A stretch of 64,000 nucleotides of DNA from assembly GCF_002240355.1 (NCBI RefSeq), contig NZ_CP016353.1:3522501-3586500 (forward strand). The letters are read 5' to 3'. The notes beneath the pieces are model-generated. The model saw only the letters and a list, made by a program, of their open reading frames with translations, was not told where the DNA came from and did no database searches. Positions within the stretch are counted from its first letter, which is position 1; every line of letters begins with the position of its first letter. Shown here one piece after another: positions 1 to 8,905 of the stretch. Position numbers and translations under genes: made by a program. This DNA is from Prauserella marina (GTDB lineage: Bacteria; Actinomycetota; Actinomycetes; Mycobacteriales; Pseudonocardiaceae).

Positions 1-1
1 T

Positions 2-520
2 GCCCGCAGCCTGTGCCTGCTGGAGGAAGACCTGCCCATCTCCCCCGTCGCCGACCGGACGGCGGGATTCAGGAGGGCACTGGCCGACGCGGGCCTCGGC
101 GCGGCGGGCGACCCGGTGTTGTCGGTTCCGACGCGCAGGCAGGAATCCCTTGCCCTGCCGTGGGATCCGGGCGACGCCTACCGGATCGCCCAGGACATCG
201 TGAGCGGCGGCGACCTGCCCGACGCGATCATGGTCGGCAACGACTACTTCGCGCTCGGGGTGTACCGGGCGCTGAACGAGGCAGGACTCAGCGCGCCCCG
301 CGACGTACTCGTCGGCGGGTTCGGCGACCACCCGTTCGCCGCCTACCTCTCCCCGCCGCTGACCACCGTCCGGCTGCCAGCCGCCGACATCGGCACCACC
401 GCCGTCGACGTGCTGCTACGCCGGATGAAGGGCTCGGCAGGCCAGCCGGAAAAGCGGCGCCTGCCCTCCGAACTCGTCGTGCGTGCCTCCAGCCGCACCG
501 GGGAAAGCCCGCCCACATGA
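2..520 (+). CDS. LacI-family transcriptional regulator, C-terminal part (5' end outside window)
   Basis: This is the effector-binding half of a LacI/GalR-type repressor, entering the window in frame at base 2 and ending at a TGA at 520. The visible ~172 residues match the periplasmic-binding-protein-like fold: PDAIMVGNDYFALGVYRAL is the typical segment in which the regulator names its own domain movement, followed by SAPRDVLVGGFGDHPFA and the TTVRLPAADIGTTAVDVLLRRM helix that closes LacI proteins. The DNA-binding head is not in the window. It sits 70 bp upstream of a sugar- or peptide-type ABC importer on the same strand, so it probably represses that transporter in response to the imported ligand. 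The family is secure; the ligand is unknown. Confidence 0.85.
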   Translation, partial: ARSLCLLEEDLPISPVADRTAGFRRALADAGLGAAGDPVLSVPTRRQESLALPWDPGDAYRIAQDIVSGGDLPDAIMVGNDYFALGVYRALNEAGLSAPRDVLVGGFGDHPFAAYLSPPLTTVRLPAADIGTTAVDVLLRRMKGSAGQPEKRRLPSELVVRASSRTGESPPT

Positions 521-590
521 CCATTCACCCCCCGCGCCCTCGGACAACCGCGCCGCGCGCGGGGGACCGCGTCAGAGAAAGCCAGCCCTC

Positions 591-1517
591 GTGATCATTT
601 ACCTCGCACGCCGACTATGGCAGTCCGTGTTCCTGGTCTTCGGCGCCATCACCATCGTGTTCCTCGCGCTCAGGGTGATTCCCGGTGATCCGGCCTCACT
701 CATCCTGGGCAGTTCGGCGACTCCGGAGGAACTCGCCGAGCTGCGGCAAAGCATGGGGCTCGACGACCCGATTCTCGTCCAGTACGTCCGCCACCTCGGC
801 GAGGTACTGCGGCTCGACTTCGGCGAATCGTGGCGCCTCGGTGGCGACGCGTTCGCCGCCGTGCTGGAACGGCTTCCAGCGACGCTGACCCTCGCGGGCT
901 ACGCGTTGCTGCTGACGCTGCTCATCGGCTTCCCGCTCGGTGTCTACGCCGCGCGCCATCCCGGTAAGTTCGTCGACAGGGCGGTGTCCTACTTCTCGCT
1001 GACCGGCCAGGCGCTTCCCTCGTTCTGGGTCGGCATCATGCTGGTACTGATCTTCTCCAGAATGCTCGGCATCCTGCCGGCCACGGCGGACGGGACGCCG
1101 ATCGCGCTGGTGCTACCCGCTTTCACGCTCGCGCTGCCGTTCCTCGGCTGGCTCGCCAGGCTCGTGCGCAACGGAACTCTGGAGGAACTCGGCAAGGACT
1201 ACGTCAGGACGGCGAGATCGAAGGGACTGTCCGAGCGGGTCGTGTTCAACGTGCACGTGCTGCGCAACACGCTCACCCCCGTCGTGACCGTGCTCGGCCT
1301 CGTGCTCGGCAACTTCATTGCCGACGCGGTGATCATCGAACAGGTCTTCGCGTGGCCTGGCATCGGCTCGCTCATGATCGAGTCCATTGTCAACCGTGAC
1401 TCGGCCGTCGCCGAAGCGGCGATCGTGCTCATCGCCGTGTTCTACATCGGACTCAACCTCATCGTCGACGTCCTCTACTTCTACCTCGACCCCCGGATCA
1501 CGCTGGAGACCGTATGA
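591..1517 (+). CDS. ABC transporter permease, DppB/OppB type
   Basis: Inner-membrane permease of a dipeptide/oligopeptide/nickel-type importer, 308 aa. It begins with the family-typical YLARRLWQSVFLVFGAITIV helix, followed by FLALRVIPGDPAS and a central segment ending in the cytoplasmic loop near DYVRTARSKGLSERVV (the EAA-like loop that docks the ATPase), then four to five further hydrophobic helices. The GTG at 591 was chosen because it places the first helix at the N terminus and has an AGAAAG site 5' of it; an upstream ATG at 519 would add an unconserved, proline/arginine-rich tail. The stop overlaps the next gene by 4 bp (ATGA). No binding-protein gene is adjacent, so the substrate cannot be named. 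Confidence 0.9.
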   Translation: MIIYLARRLWQSVFLVFGAITIVFLALRVIPGDPASLILGSSATPEELAELRQSMGLDDPILVQYVRHLGEVLRLDFGESWRLGGDAFAAVLERLPATLTLAGYALLLTLLIGFPLGVYAARHPGKFVDRAVSYFSLTGQALPSFWVGIMLVLIFSRMLGILPATADGTPIALVLPAFTLALPFLGWLARLVRNGTLEELGKDYVRTARSKGLSERVVFNVHVLRNTLTPVVTVLGLVLGNFIADAVIIEQVFAWPGIGSLMIESIVNRDSAVAEAAIVLIAVFYIGLNLIVDVLYFYLDPRITLETV

Positions 1518-2425
1518 TGTCGAAGGCCGCAGGAGCTTCGAAAACCCCGGCGCCGGACGACGTGAAAAGGCGTCCAGCGCGGCGGCTCACCCGCTACGGC
1601 ATCGCTCCGCTCGTCGCGGCGACCGTGCTCGGATTGTTCATCCTCACCGCGTTGTTCGGCCCGCTGCTCGTGCCCTACGACAGTGTCGCGACCAGCGTCG
1701 CCGACCGGCTCCTGCCTCCCGGCTCCACTCTCTCCGACGGGTCGACCGCGCTGCTGGGCACCGACCAGGACGGCAGGGACGTCTTCGCGCAGGTGATCGC
1801 GGGCTCGCGGGTGTCCCTGCTCGTCGCGGTCACCGTCGTCGTCGTCGCGGGTGTACTCGGCCTCGTGCTCGGCCTGCTCGCCGGGTACTACGGCGGCTGG
1901 CTGGACACCGTGATCTCCAGAGTCGGCGACATGCAGCTCGCCTTTCCCAGCATTCTGCTCGCGATCCTGCTCGCCGGTGCGCTCGGTCCCAGTCTCCTCA
2001 ATGTCATCATCGCGCTGGCGGTGACACGGTGGGTCATCTTCGCGAGGGTGGTTCGCGGTTCCGCGCTGTCGGTACGCAACAGGGAGTTCGTCGACTCAGC
2101 GAGGGTCATGGGCGCCAGCGACCTGCGGATCATGGCGCGCTACATCTATCCCTCGTGCGTTCAGCCGCTGCTCGTCGCGGCGACCGTCCAGGTGGGACTC
2201 ACCATGGTCGCCGAGGCCGCGCTGAGCTTCCTCGGCCTCGGCGTGCCCATCGACCAGGCATCGTGGGGCTCGACCATCGCCAACGGCAGGGACTATCTCG
2301 CGTCGGCGTGGTGGATCGCCGCGATCCCCGGGCTCGCGCTGACGCTCGTGGTGATCTGCATCGGCCTGCTCGGTGACGCGGGCCGGGACAGAGGCGACCG
2401 CGCGAGCCAGGCGGTGATGCGGTGA
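1514..2425 (+). CDS. ABC transporter permease, DppC/OppC type
   Basis: Second permease of the importer, 303 aa. It has the DppC layout: a positively charged N-terminal cytoplasmic tail to about residue 35, one long helix, an extracytoplasmic loop with the conserved LLGTDQDGRDVFAQVIAGSR motif (about residues 77-96), then a helical bundle with the docking loop FVDSARVMGASDLRIMARYI near residues 190-210. It starts inside the stop of the preceding permease and its own stop overlaps the following ATPase start (GTGA), indicating tight translational coupling of all four transporter genes. An alternative start is the second ATG three bases downstream. Confidence 0.92.
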   Translation: MMSKAAGASKTPAPDDVKRRPARRLTRYGIAPLVAATVLGLFILTALFGPLLVPYDSVATSVADRLLPPGSTLSDGSTALLGTDQDGRDVFAQVIAGSRVSLLVAVTVVVVAGVLGLVLGLLAGYYGGWLDTVISRVGDMQLAFPSILLAILLAGALGPSLLNVIIALAVTRWVIFARVVRGSALSVRNREFVDSARVMGASDLRIMARYIYPSCVQPLLVAATVQVGLTMVAEAALSFLGLGVPIDQASWGSTIANGRDYLASAWWIAAIPGLALTLVVICIGLLGDAGRDRGDRASQAVMR

Positions 2426-3480
2426 ACACCCCAGCACCACCGGAAGGCCCCGCTGGCGACGTTGACGATGTCGGCGATTCGGAGGTTTCGATGGACCCGT
2501 TGCTTGAGGTTTCCGGCCTCATGGTGAACTTCGGCGACGTTCCGACGGTGCGCGGCATGTCGTTCACCGTCGACAAAGGACAGACGCTGGCGATCGTCGG
2601 CGAGTCGGGAAGCGGAAAGAGTCTCAGCTCGCTTGCCGTGCTCGGCCTGCTGCCGCCGGGGGCAAGGGTCGCTGGTGGCAGCGTGCACTGGAACGGCACC
2701 GATCTGCTAGCGCTCAGCGACGCCGAACTGAGGGCCCTGCGCGGCGAAGAACTCGCGATGATCTTCCAGGATCCGTTGAGCGCGCTGAATCCTTCGCTGA
2801 CCGTCGGTTACCAGATCGCGGAGATGTTCCGGCGAAGGCGGGGCGCGAGCCGCAAGGCCGCGCTGGAACGCGCCAGGGACGCGATGACCGAGGTGGGCAT
2901 CCCCGACGCGGCGAGCAGGCTCGGCGCCTATCCCCACGAGTTCTCCGGCGGGATGCGGCAGCGCGTGATGATCGCGATGGCACTCGCGCTGGAACCGGGT
3001 CTGCTCATCGCCGACGAGCCGACCACCGCGCTGGACGTGACCGTTCAGGCACAGATCCTGCGCCTGTTGCGCCAGCGCAGGGAGCAGGGACTCGCGATGA
3101 TCATTATCAGCCACGATCTCGGTGTGGTGGCTCGCAGCGCGCGGGACGTCGTGGTGATGTACGCGGGAAAGGCGGTCGAGTCCGGCCCTGTCGCCGAGGT
3201 GTACACCGCGCCTGCCCATCCCTACACGCTCGGGCTCATGAACGCGAGCCCTTCGGCTCGCGACGGGCACCGGACCGTCACGCCCATCGACGGCAACCCG
3301 CCCGACATCGCGGCGCTGCCGGGTGGCTGCGCCTTCCACCCGCGCTGCCCCTTCGCGCGAGAACGGTGCCGCACCGAGGAACCACGACCACGCATGCTCG
3401 CGAGGGGCAGAACGAGCGCGTGCCACTTCGCGGAGGAGGTGACAAGCCATGGTGCGGCCTTCGACCACGCCGGTGCTTGA
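2422..3480 (+). CDS. ABC transporter ATP-binding protein, DppD/OppD type
   Basis: Cytoplasmic ATPase of the importer, 352 aa. Visible motifs are Walker A GESGSGKS (about residues 60-67), the Q-loop region [13 protein letters not shown], signature FSGGMRQR (about 174-181) and Walker [13 protein letters not shown]. The C-terminal extension contains the oligopeptide/dipeptide-transporter cysteine motif ([16 protein letters not shown]), which in this family binds an iron-sulphur cluster. The GTG start overlaps the permease stop; an internal ATG at 2491 starts closer to the conserved domain and could be the real start, since the first ~23 residues ([18 protein letters not shown]) are not conserved. 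It overlaps the next gene by 32 bp. Confidence 0.93.
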   Translation: MNTPAPPEGPAGDVDDVGDSEVSMDPLLEVSGLMVNFGDVPTVRGMSFTVDKGQTLAIVGESGSGKSLSSLAVLGLLPPGARVAGGSVHWNGTDLLALSDAELRALRGEELAMIFQDPLSALNPSLTVGYQIAEMFRRRRGASRKAALERARDAMTEVGIPDAASRLGAYPHEFSGGMRQRVMIAMALALEPGLLIADEPTTALDVTVQAQILRLLRQRREQGLAMIIISHDLGVVARSARDVVVMYAGKAVESGPVAEVYTAPAHPYTLGLMNASPSARDGHRTVTPIDGNPPDIAALPGGCAFHPRCPFARERCRTEEPRPRMLARGRTSACHFAEEVTSHGAAFDHAGA

Positions 3481-4459
3481 ACTCGTCGATCTCGTCGCCG
3501 GATACCGGACCAGAAACGGCCTGCTGGGCAAGCGCGCCGAGGTGCGGGCCGTGGCCGGGGTGAACCTCGCGGTACAGGCCGGTGAGACCGTGTGCCTCGT
3601 CGGCGAATCGGGGTGCGGCAAGTCCACTGTGGCCAGGACCGTGGTGAACCTGCTTCGCCCTTCCTCGGGCGAGGTGCGCTTCGATGGCACCGACATCGCG
3701 ACGCTCGGCAAGTCCGAGCTCAAAGCCATGCGGCGGCAGGTACAAATCGTGTTCCAGGACCCGTTCGCCTCGCTCAACCCCCGGATGACCGTGCGCGAGC
3801 TGATCACCGAGGCGTGGCGCATCCACCCCGGTATCGTCGAGCCAGCAGACTGGGACACCGAGGTGACCGCGCTGCTGAACAGGGTGGGCCTCAACCCAGG
3901 GCACGCGAGCAGATACCCCTCGCAGTTCTCCGGCGGTCAGCGTCAGCGGATCTGCATCGCGAGAGCCCTTTCGGTACGGCCGAGGCTCATCGTGTGCGAC
4001 GAAGCCGTTTCGGCGCTGGACGTGTCGATCCAGGCGCAGATTCTCACGTTGCTCAAGCGGTTGCAGGACGAACTCGGTGTCGCCTATCTCTTCATCACCC
4101 ACGATCTGGGTGTCGTCCGGCACTTCGCGGACAAGGTCGCCGTCATGCACCTCGGCACGATCATCGAGAGCGGTGACACCAGCCGGATCTTCGAAGGACC
4201 AGCGCACCCGTACACGCAGGCGTTGCTGTCCGCCGCGCCCACAGTGGACGACTGGAAGGCCGAGCACGGCGAGGAGATCATGCTGCGGGGTGACGTGCCC
4301 TCGCCGTCGCGGCCACCCAGCGGCTGCCGGTTCCACACCCGGTGCTGGAAAGCACAGGACCGGTGCCGCGCCGAGGAACCCGAGCTGGTCCACCGCGACA
4401 CCGATCACCCCGTGGCCTGCCATTACGCCGCCCCCGACCGGACGCTGACCCGGCGCTGA
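3449..4459 (+). CDS. ABC transporter ATP-binding protein, DppF/OppF type
   Basis: Partner ATPase, 336 aa, which would pair with the preceding ATPase to power the importer. Walker A is GESGCGKS (about residues 52-59), Q-loop QIVFQDPFASLNPRM, signature FSGGQRQR (about 161-168) and Walker B LIVCDEAVSALD. The C-terminal oligopeptide-transporter motif with cysteines (GCRFHTRCWKAQDRC) is present. The ATG start lies 32 bp inside the preceding gene, after an AGGAGG-like site (GAGGAGGTG at 3432-3440). This is the last transporter gene; 135 bp of ordinary intergenic sequence follows before the kinase-like gene, with no recognisable terminator. Confidence 0.93.
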   Translation: MVRPSTTPVLELVDLVAGYRTRNGLLGKRAEVRAVAGVNLAVQAGETVCLVGESGCGKSTVARTVVNLLRPSSGEVRFDGTDIATLGKSELKAMRRQVQIVFQDPFASLNPRMTVRELITEAWRIHPGIVEPADWDTEVTALLNRVGLNPGHASRYPSQFSGGQRQRICIARALSVRPRLIVCDEAVSALDVSIQAQILTLLKRLQDELGVAYLFITHDLGVVRHFADKVAVMHLGTIIESGDTSRIFEGPAHPYTQALLSAAPTVDDWKAEHGEEIMLRGDVPSPSRPPSGCRFHTRCWKAQDRCRAEEPELVHRDTDHPVACHYAAPDRTLTRR

Positions 4460-4594
4460 CAAGCACCGACGTATTCAGGCGCACGCGGTCTCGACCAGTC
4501 ACCGCGCCACGGGAAGCGGCTCGTCCCTGCCGGGTGCGGCCGGTTACCCTGCCGCCTTGCCGGTCCGCCAACCCGAACCCGTACGCTGCGAGGA

Positions 4595-5752
4595 ATGGGA
4601 ACCTACCTGAACCCCGGAACGGCCGAGGCGCGGCGGGAGGAATCCGCGCCTTGCTCGTCCTCCGGGGAGCTGGTACAGACCGGTACCACCGCGGGCCGGT
4701 TGTCCTCAGCGGAAAGGGCGGACCGGCACGCCACGGTGTCGGCCGCACTGACCACGATGGACGACGAACGGCTGATGACGATGCTCCGTTCGGCCCCACG
4801 GCGAGCGGCCGGTATCGGCGGCAGCTGCGCGCTGGTCGACGTCGGCGGCGTTTCGGTATGGGTGAAGCAGGTTCCGCTCACCGCGATGGAGCGGGACGAG
4901 GACGTCGCGGGGTCGACGGCCAACACGTTCGGGCTTCCGACGTTCTTCCACTACGGACTCGGTTCCGTCGGCGCCGGTGCGTGGCGCGAGGTCGCGGCGC
5001 ACGAGATGGCGACGGAATGGGCGCTGGAAGGCAAGGGAGACGGCGTCACCCTGCTGCACCACTGGCGGGTGCTACCGCTGCCGCAGGGTGCCCAACAGCC
5101 GTGGGCTGATCGGTCCGAACTGGACACGACGGTCGAATTCTGGCACAACTCCTCCGCCGTGCGGGAACGGCTCACCGCGCTCGCGACGGCACCGGCGACG
5201 GTCGCGTTGTTCATGGAGCACCAGCCCGCGACGTTGCACACCTGGCTGGCCGGTCAGCTTGGCCCCGACCGGCTCGAATCGGCACTCGACATGGTCGAGC
5301 ACGAACTGCTGGCGATCGCGGGACTGCTGCGCCACAACGGGATGGTGCATTTCGACGCGCACTTCGAGAACATCCTCACCGACGGGCATCGGCTCTACCT
5401 CACCGACTTCGGGCTCGCCTCGGCGTCCAGGTTCGATCTTTCGGCCGCCGAGCGTTCTTTCCTGCGCCGCAACGACAGTCACGACGTGAGCTTCGTGGTG
5501 ACGCAGCTGGTCAACTGGCTCGTCACCGAGTTCGCGGGAACCACGCTCCGCGAGGACAGGGTCGACTACGTCAGGCAGTGCGCTCACGGCGACCAGGCAC
5601 GTCGACTGCCCGCACCGGCCGCGACGATCGTCGAGCGCTACGCGCCGATCGCCGCGGTACTCAACGACTTCTACGGCCGGTTGCTGCTGGAAAGCCGGGC
5701 CATCCCCTACCCCGCCACCACCCTCGACGCCCTCTGCGCGGGACTTACCTAA
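4595..5752 (+). CDS. protein kinase-fold (APH/Ser-Thr kinase-like) protein
   Basis: A 385-residue cytoplasmic protein with a divergent kinase fold. The catalytic loop reads HNGMVHFDAHFENIL (about residues 248-262; HxDxxxxN, with the DAHFEN style closer to aminoglycoside/choline kinases than to classical Ser/Thr kinases) and the metal-binding motif is DFGLA (about 271-275). A Gly-rich loop is not obvious at the N terminus, where GGVSVWVKQ may carry the phosphate-anchoring lysine. The substrate is unknown. The ATG is directly preceded by GAGGA with no spacer, which argues against classical ribosome binding; TTGCCG (4557) and TACGCT (4582), 19 bp apart, could give an almost leaderless transcript. 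Starting at ATG 4757 is the alternative. Confidence 0.7.
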   Translation: MGTYLNPGTAEARREESAPCSSSGELVQTGTTAGRLSSAERADRHATVSAALTTMDDERLMTMLRSAPRRAAGIGGSCALVDVGGVSVWVKQVPLTAMERDEDVAGSTANTFGLPTFFHYGLGSVGAGAWREVAAHEMATEWALEGKGDGVTLLHHWRVLPLPQGAQQPWADRSELDTTVEFWHNSSAVRERLTALATAPATVALFMEHQPATLHTWLAGQLGPDRLESALDMVEHELLAIAGLLRHNGMVHFDAHFENILTDGHRLYLTDFGLASASRFDLSAAERSFLRRNDSHDVSFVVTQLVNWLVTEFAGTTLREDRVDYVRQCAHGDQARRLPAPAATIVERYAPIAAVLNDFYGRLLLESRAIPYPATTLDALCAGLT

Positions 5753-5767
5753 CGATCGTTCCGGCGC

Positions 5768-6709
5768 TCACCGCGCGATGGCCTCGGCGAGTAGCCTCCT
5801 GCCGAGCGCCTTGCCAGGCAGCCCTTCGGTGTCACCCGTGCTGGCCAGCGCACCGGCGGCCAGCCGTGAGCCGAGCCACGCCGCCCGGCCCCTCTGCGCA
5901 CCGGCGAGCCGGGCCGCGACATAGCCACCGGCGAACGCGTCGCCCGCGCCGACCGGATCGACCACCTCCTCGGCGAGGCTGGGCTGATGCCGGATCACTC
6001 CGTGCTCGTCGGCCCACCAGCAACCGTCTGGCCCCGCCTTGACCACGACCTCCGGTACGCCTGCCGCTTCGGCGAGCCGCACGACGCGTTGGGGGTCGGC
6101 GGTGCCGAACAGCGGCTCCGCTTCGTCTGTCCCGATGAGCAGGATCTTGGTGAGGGGCAGCACCGTGGTCAGTACTTCGACCGCGGTGCCGTGCGGGTCG
6201 AGCGCGGGCCGCAGGTTGACGTCGACGACGAGCGTGCTGCCGTAGTCGGCGGCACTGGCCGCGACCTGGCGCACCATGGCGGCGGGTCCCTCACCGAGTG
6301 CCACGGTGAGCCCGGACACCAGCACCGCACCGGCGCGCAGGGCGAGTCCCCTTTCCGCGTCGGCCGTGGTCATGGCCGACGCGGCGGAACCGGTGCGGTA
6401 GTAGCGCACCCTGCGCCGTCCGTCGGGAAGCGCGTCCTTGGCGAACAATCCCGTCGGCCGGGACGGGTCGATCTCGGCGCTCACGCCCACCCCGAGGCGC
6501 GCGGCCTCCGAGGACACGCGGCGGCCGAACGGATCATCGCCGAGCCGTGTGCACAACACGGCGCTGCCTCCGAGGGCCGCGACGGCGGCGCACGCGTTGA
6601 GTTCGGCACCGGCGACATGGACGTCGAGCGCCGGGGCGGTGTCCAGCCGCCCACCCGCGGGCGGCTGGAGCAGCACCATGGCCTCACCGAAGCCGACGAG
6701 GTCGGGCAT
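5768..6709 (-). CDS. kdgK: PfkB-family sugar kinase, probably 2-keto-3-deoxygluconate kinase
   Basis: A 313-residue ribokinase-fold enzyme that would phosphorylate a 2-keto-3-deoxy sugar acid with ATP. The PfkB signature DPVGAGDAFAGG (about residues 249-260) with its catalytic aspartate is intact, and the N-terminal DLVGFGEAMVLLQPP is typical of KDG kinases. The ATG at 6709 overlaps the stop of the upstream gene (TGATG), so it is translationally coupled as the last gene of the leftward operon. An upstream in-frame extension of 52 residues is arginine-rich and belongs to the preceding gene's other frame, so I excluded it. Together with the KDPG aldolase of the divergent operon, KDG kinase is the best functional guess; ribokinase-like specificity for another sugar is possible. 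Confidence 0.82.
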   Translation of the reverse strand: MPDLVGFGEAMVLLQPPAGGRLDTAPALDVHVAGAELNACAAVAALGGSAVLCTRLGDDPFGRRVSSEAARLGVGVSAEIDPSRPTGLFAKDALPDGRRRVRYYRTGSAASAMTTADAERGLALRAGAVLVSGLTVALGEGPAAMVRQVAASAADYGSTLVVDVNLRPALDPHGTAVEVLTTVLPLTKILLIGTDEAEPLFGTADPQRVVRLAEAAGVPEVVVKAGPDGCWWADEHGVIRHQPSLAEEVVDPVGAGDAFAGGYVAARLAGAQRGRAAWLGSRLAAGALASTGDTEGLPGKALGRRLLAEAIAR

Positions 6710-7620
6710 CACCCGGCCGCAGCGCTGCGCGGGGGCAACGCCAGCTCGTCGAGGATCGCGTGCAACCCCGCCCTGCTGCCCTCGTCGAGCGGCGCTGCCG
6801 GAAGGCGCACGGTCGCGTGTTCGATGATGCCGCGACGCACGAGTACTTCCTTGTGCACGGCCCACGCGATCCCTTGCTGCAAGCCGAAAAGCACGAGCGG
6901 GGTGAGCCTGGCGAAGGCCGCGCGGGCCTCGGAGTGCCGTCCGGCTGCCCAGTCGTCGAGCACGGGCCGCAACAGGTCGGGGAACTCGCAGGCGGGCATC
7001 GTGCCGACCGCTCCCCTCGCGTACTCCTCCAGCACGAACTGGGCGTTCTGCCCGCCGAGCACGGCGACCGAGCCTGGCACGAGTTCCGCGACCGCCGCCG
7101 TCTTCGGCGCGGTGGGCGGTGCCTCGACCTTGACCGAATCGACCCCGTCGAGCTCACACAGCCGCGCGATCAACGGCGGCGGCATCGTGACCCCGGTCGG
7201 GCCAGGGGCGTCCTGCACCATGACCGGGATCGACACCGCCGAGGCGACGTCGCCGTAGAAATCGACGAGCTGCGCGGCGCTGGGCTTCACCATGAACGGC
7301 GGCAGCACCATCAGGCTCGCCGCACCGCCCCGTTCGGCCGCGAGTGCCTGCTCGATCGCGGTCGTCGTCGACGTTCCGTTGACACCGGCGACGACGGGCA
7401 CCTCACCGGAGACGACGTCGGTGATCCAGCTCAGAATCCGCTCGCGTTCCTCGGCGGTCAGCGCGAAACCCTCGCTGGCCATGCCGAAGGTAGCGACACC
7501 GTGGACCCCGGAGGAGAGCTGGAAGTTCGTGAGCCGTGCCAGTCCCGGCAGGTCGAGCGCGCCGGAAGCGTCGAACGGCGTGGCGAGGATGGGGACAAGC
7601 CCGTGAACGGTGTGGGGCAT
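6709..7620 (-). CDS. dihydrodipicolinate synthase-family aldolase/dehydratase
   Basis: A 303-residue class I aldolase-fold protein of the DapA/NanA/KdgD superfamily. It starts with GLVPILATPFDASGALD, has the GVNGTSTTTAIEQA strand-helix, and carries the Schiff-base lysine in DSVKVEAPPT (about residue 164). In this setting it most likely acts on a 2-keto-3-deoxy (or 5-keto-4-deoxy) sugar acid rather than on aspartate semialdehyde, because it lies between a sugar-acid dehydratase and a sugar-acid kinase. It is 5 bp downstream of the dehydratase and overlaps the kinase by 1 bp. Reverse aldol cleavage and dehydration cannot be told apart from sequence alone. Confidence 0.85.
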   Translation of the reverse strand: MPHTVHGLVPILATPFDASGALDLPGLARLTNFQLSSGVHGVATFGMASEGFALTAEERERILSWITDVVSGEVPVVAGVNGTSTTTAIEQALAAERGGAASLMVLPPFMVKPSAAQLVDFYGDVASAVSIPVMVQDAPGPTGVTMPPPLIARLCELDGVDSVKVEAPPTAPKTAAVAELVPGSVAVLGGQNAQFVLEEYARGAVGTMPACEFPDLLRPVLDDWAAGRHSEARAAFARLTPLVLFGLQQGIAWAVHKEVLVRRGIIEHATVRLPAAPLDEGSRAGLHAILDELALPPRSAAAG

Positions 7621-7625
7621 GGGTG

Positions 7626-8786
7626 TCAGGACTCCTTGGACAGTCTCGCCACGGTTTCGGCGTCGATGTCGATGCCGAGACCGGGGCCGGTGGGGACGGG
7701 AAAGCCGGCCGGGTGGACGGCGAGGGGTTCGGTGAGCAGCCGTTGGCCGACGGTGAACGAGGTCGGCTGATACTCGAAGGCGGCGAGCCCTTCGACGGCG
7801 GCGCTGACGTGCACACCGGCCGCGAGCGCGACCCCGAGCCCCACCGAATGGTGCGGGGCGACGGGAACGTGCGCGGCCGTGCACAGTTCGGCGATCGCCA
7901 TGGCCTCGGTGATGCCGGTGCGGGCGACGTCGGGTTGCGCGATCCGCAGTCCCCTGGCGGTCAGCCACTGGGCGAACTCGAACCGGTTGCGCAGGGTTTC
8001 GCCAACCGCGACGGGGATCGTGGCCCGCGAGGTCAACTCGGCGTGGCCCGCGATGTCCTCGGGAGCCAGCGGCGCTTCGAGGAACCAGCAGCCTCTCGCG
8101 GCGAGCCCGGCGGCCAGCGCCAGCGCCTCGTCGACGGAGTAGGCCCAGTGGGCGTCGACGGCGATTCGCAGTGCCGGAGCGGCTTCCCTCACCGCGTCCA
8201 CAGTGGACAGGTCGGTCGCGACGCCGTTGCCGAGATGGAGCTTGACGGCCTTGGCTCCCCTGCTCGCCCACTCGGCGCCCAGCGCGGCCCTACCCTCGTC
8301 GTCGGGACGGGGCAGTCCCGACACGTAACTCGGGACGGCGTCCCGGAAGGCACCGCCGAGCAGGGTCGCCACCGGCAGCCCCGTCAGCTTGCCGGCCAGG
8401 TCCCACAACGCGATGTCGACGGCGGCGAGCGCGTCGGCCTGATGACCGACGAGGTGCCCCCGCTCGCGCATGAGGTCGCGCAGCGCCGCGAAGACGGGGC
8501 GCGGGGCCAGCGCGGGCTTGCCGATCAGCACTGGACCGAGCAACAGATCGACGATCGCTGCGGGGACCTCGGGTGCCACCGGCGCCAGCGCCTCGCCCCA
8601 GCCGCTGGTTCCGTCCTCGGCGACCAGTCGCACGAGCAGGGTCTCGTAGCGATCCGAGTAGATGCTGCGCCACGGCGGCCGCACGGCATATCCGGCTGGC
8701 GGGTCCGTGCCGTCCCCCAGTTGTCCGAGATACGCGGCGTCCGCCGAAAGCTTCAAAGAATAGGTCTCAACCGCAGAAATTCTCAT
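7626..8786 (-). CDS. enolase-superfamily sugar-acid dehydratase (mandelate racemase/muconate lactonizing type)
   Basis: A 386-residue enzyme with the mandelate racemase/muconate lactonizing architecture: an alpha+beta capping domain to about residue 130 and a modified TIM barrel. Candidate residues are Lys in AVKLHLG (about 180), metal ligands Asp in VDAHWAY (about 209), Glu in FLEAPL (about 234) and Glu in AVGETL (about 259), and the general acid/base His in APHHSVG (about 308). These fit an acid-sugar dehydratase that removes water from an aldonate or aldarate. I chose ATG 8786 over the TTG five codons upstream because MRISAVETY is the family start. It is first in the leftward operon and diverges from the IclR gene. 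Confidence 0.85.
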   Translation of the reverse strand: MRISAVETYSLKLSADAAYLGQLGDGTDPPAGYAVRPPWRSIYSDRYETLLVRLVAEDGTSGWGEALAPVAPEVPAAIVDLLLGPVLIGKPALAPRPVFAALRDLMRERGHLVGHQADALAAVDIALWDLAGKLTGLPVATLLGGAFRDAVPSYVSGLPRPDDEGRAALGAEWASRGAKAVKLHLGNGVATDLSTVDAVREAAPALRIAVDAHWAYSVDEALALAAGLAARGCWFLEAPLAPEDIAGHAELTSRATIPVAVGETLRNRFEFAQWLTARGLRIAQPDVARTGITEAMAIAELCTAAHVPVAPHHSVGLGVALAAGVHVSAAVEGLAAFEYQPTSFTVGQRLLTEPLAVHPAGFPVPTGPGLGIDIDAETVARLSKES

Positions 8787-8841
8787 ACGGCGTGCATCCA
8801 ATGGTTGACGTCATGCGACATGTGCGTAAGACTTCCACATA

Positions 8842-8858
8842 TTGCATGGGCGTTGCAA
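8842..8858. promoter_or_regulatory. candidate IclR operator in the divergent promoter region
   Basis: A perfect inverted repeat TTGCA-N7-TGCAA lies between the divergent dehydratase (start 8786) and iclR-like (start 8906) genes. Its size and position suit an IclR-type dimer site that controls both operons at once. The arms and location are seen directly; the regulator assignment is inferred from adjacency. Confidence 0.5.
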
Positions 8859-8905
8859 CAAGGTCCAAAATCCGATCCAAACCAGCACAAGGAGCCACAC
8901 CCCTC

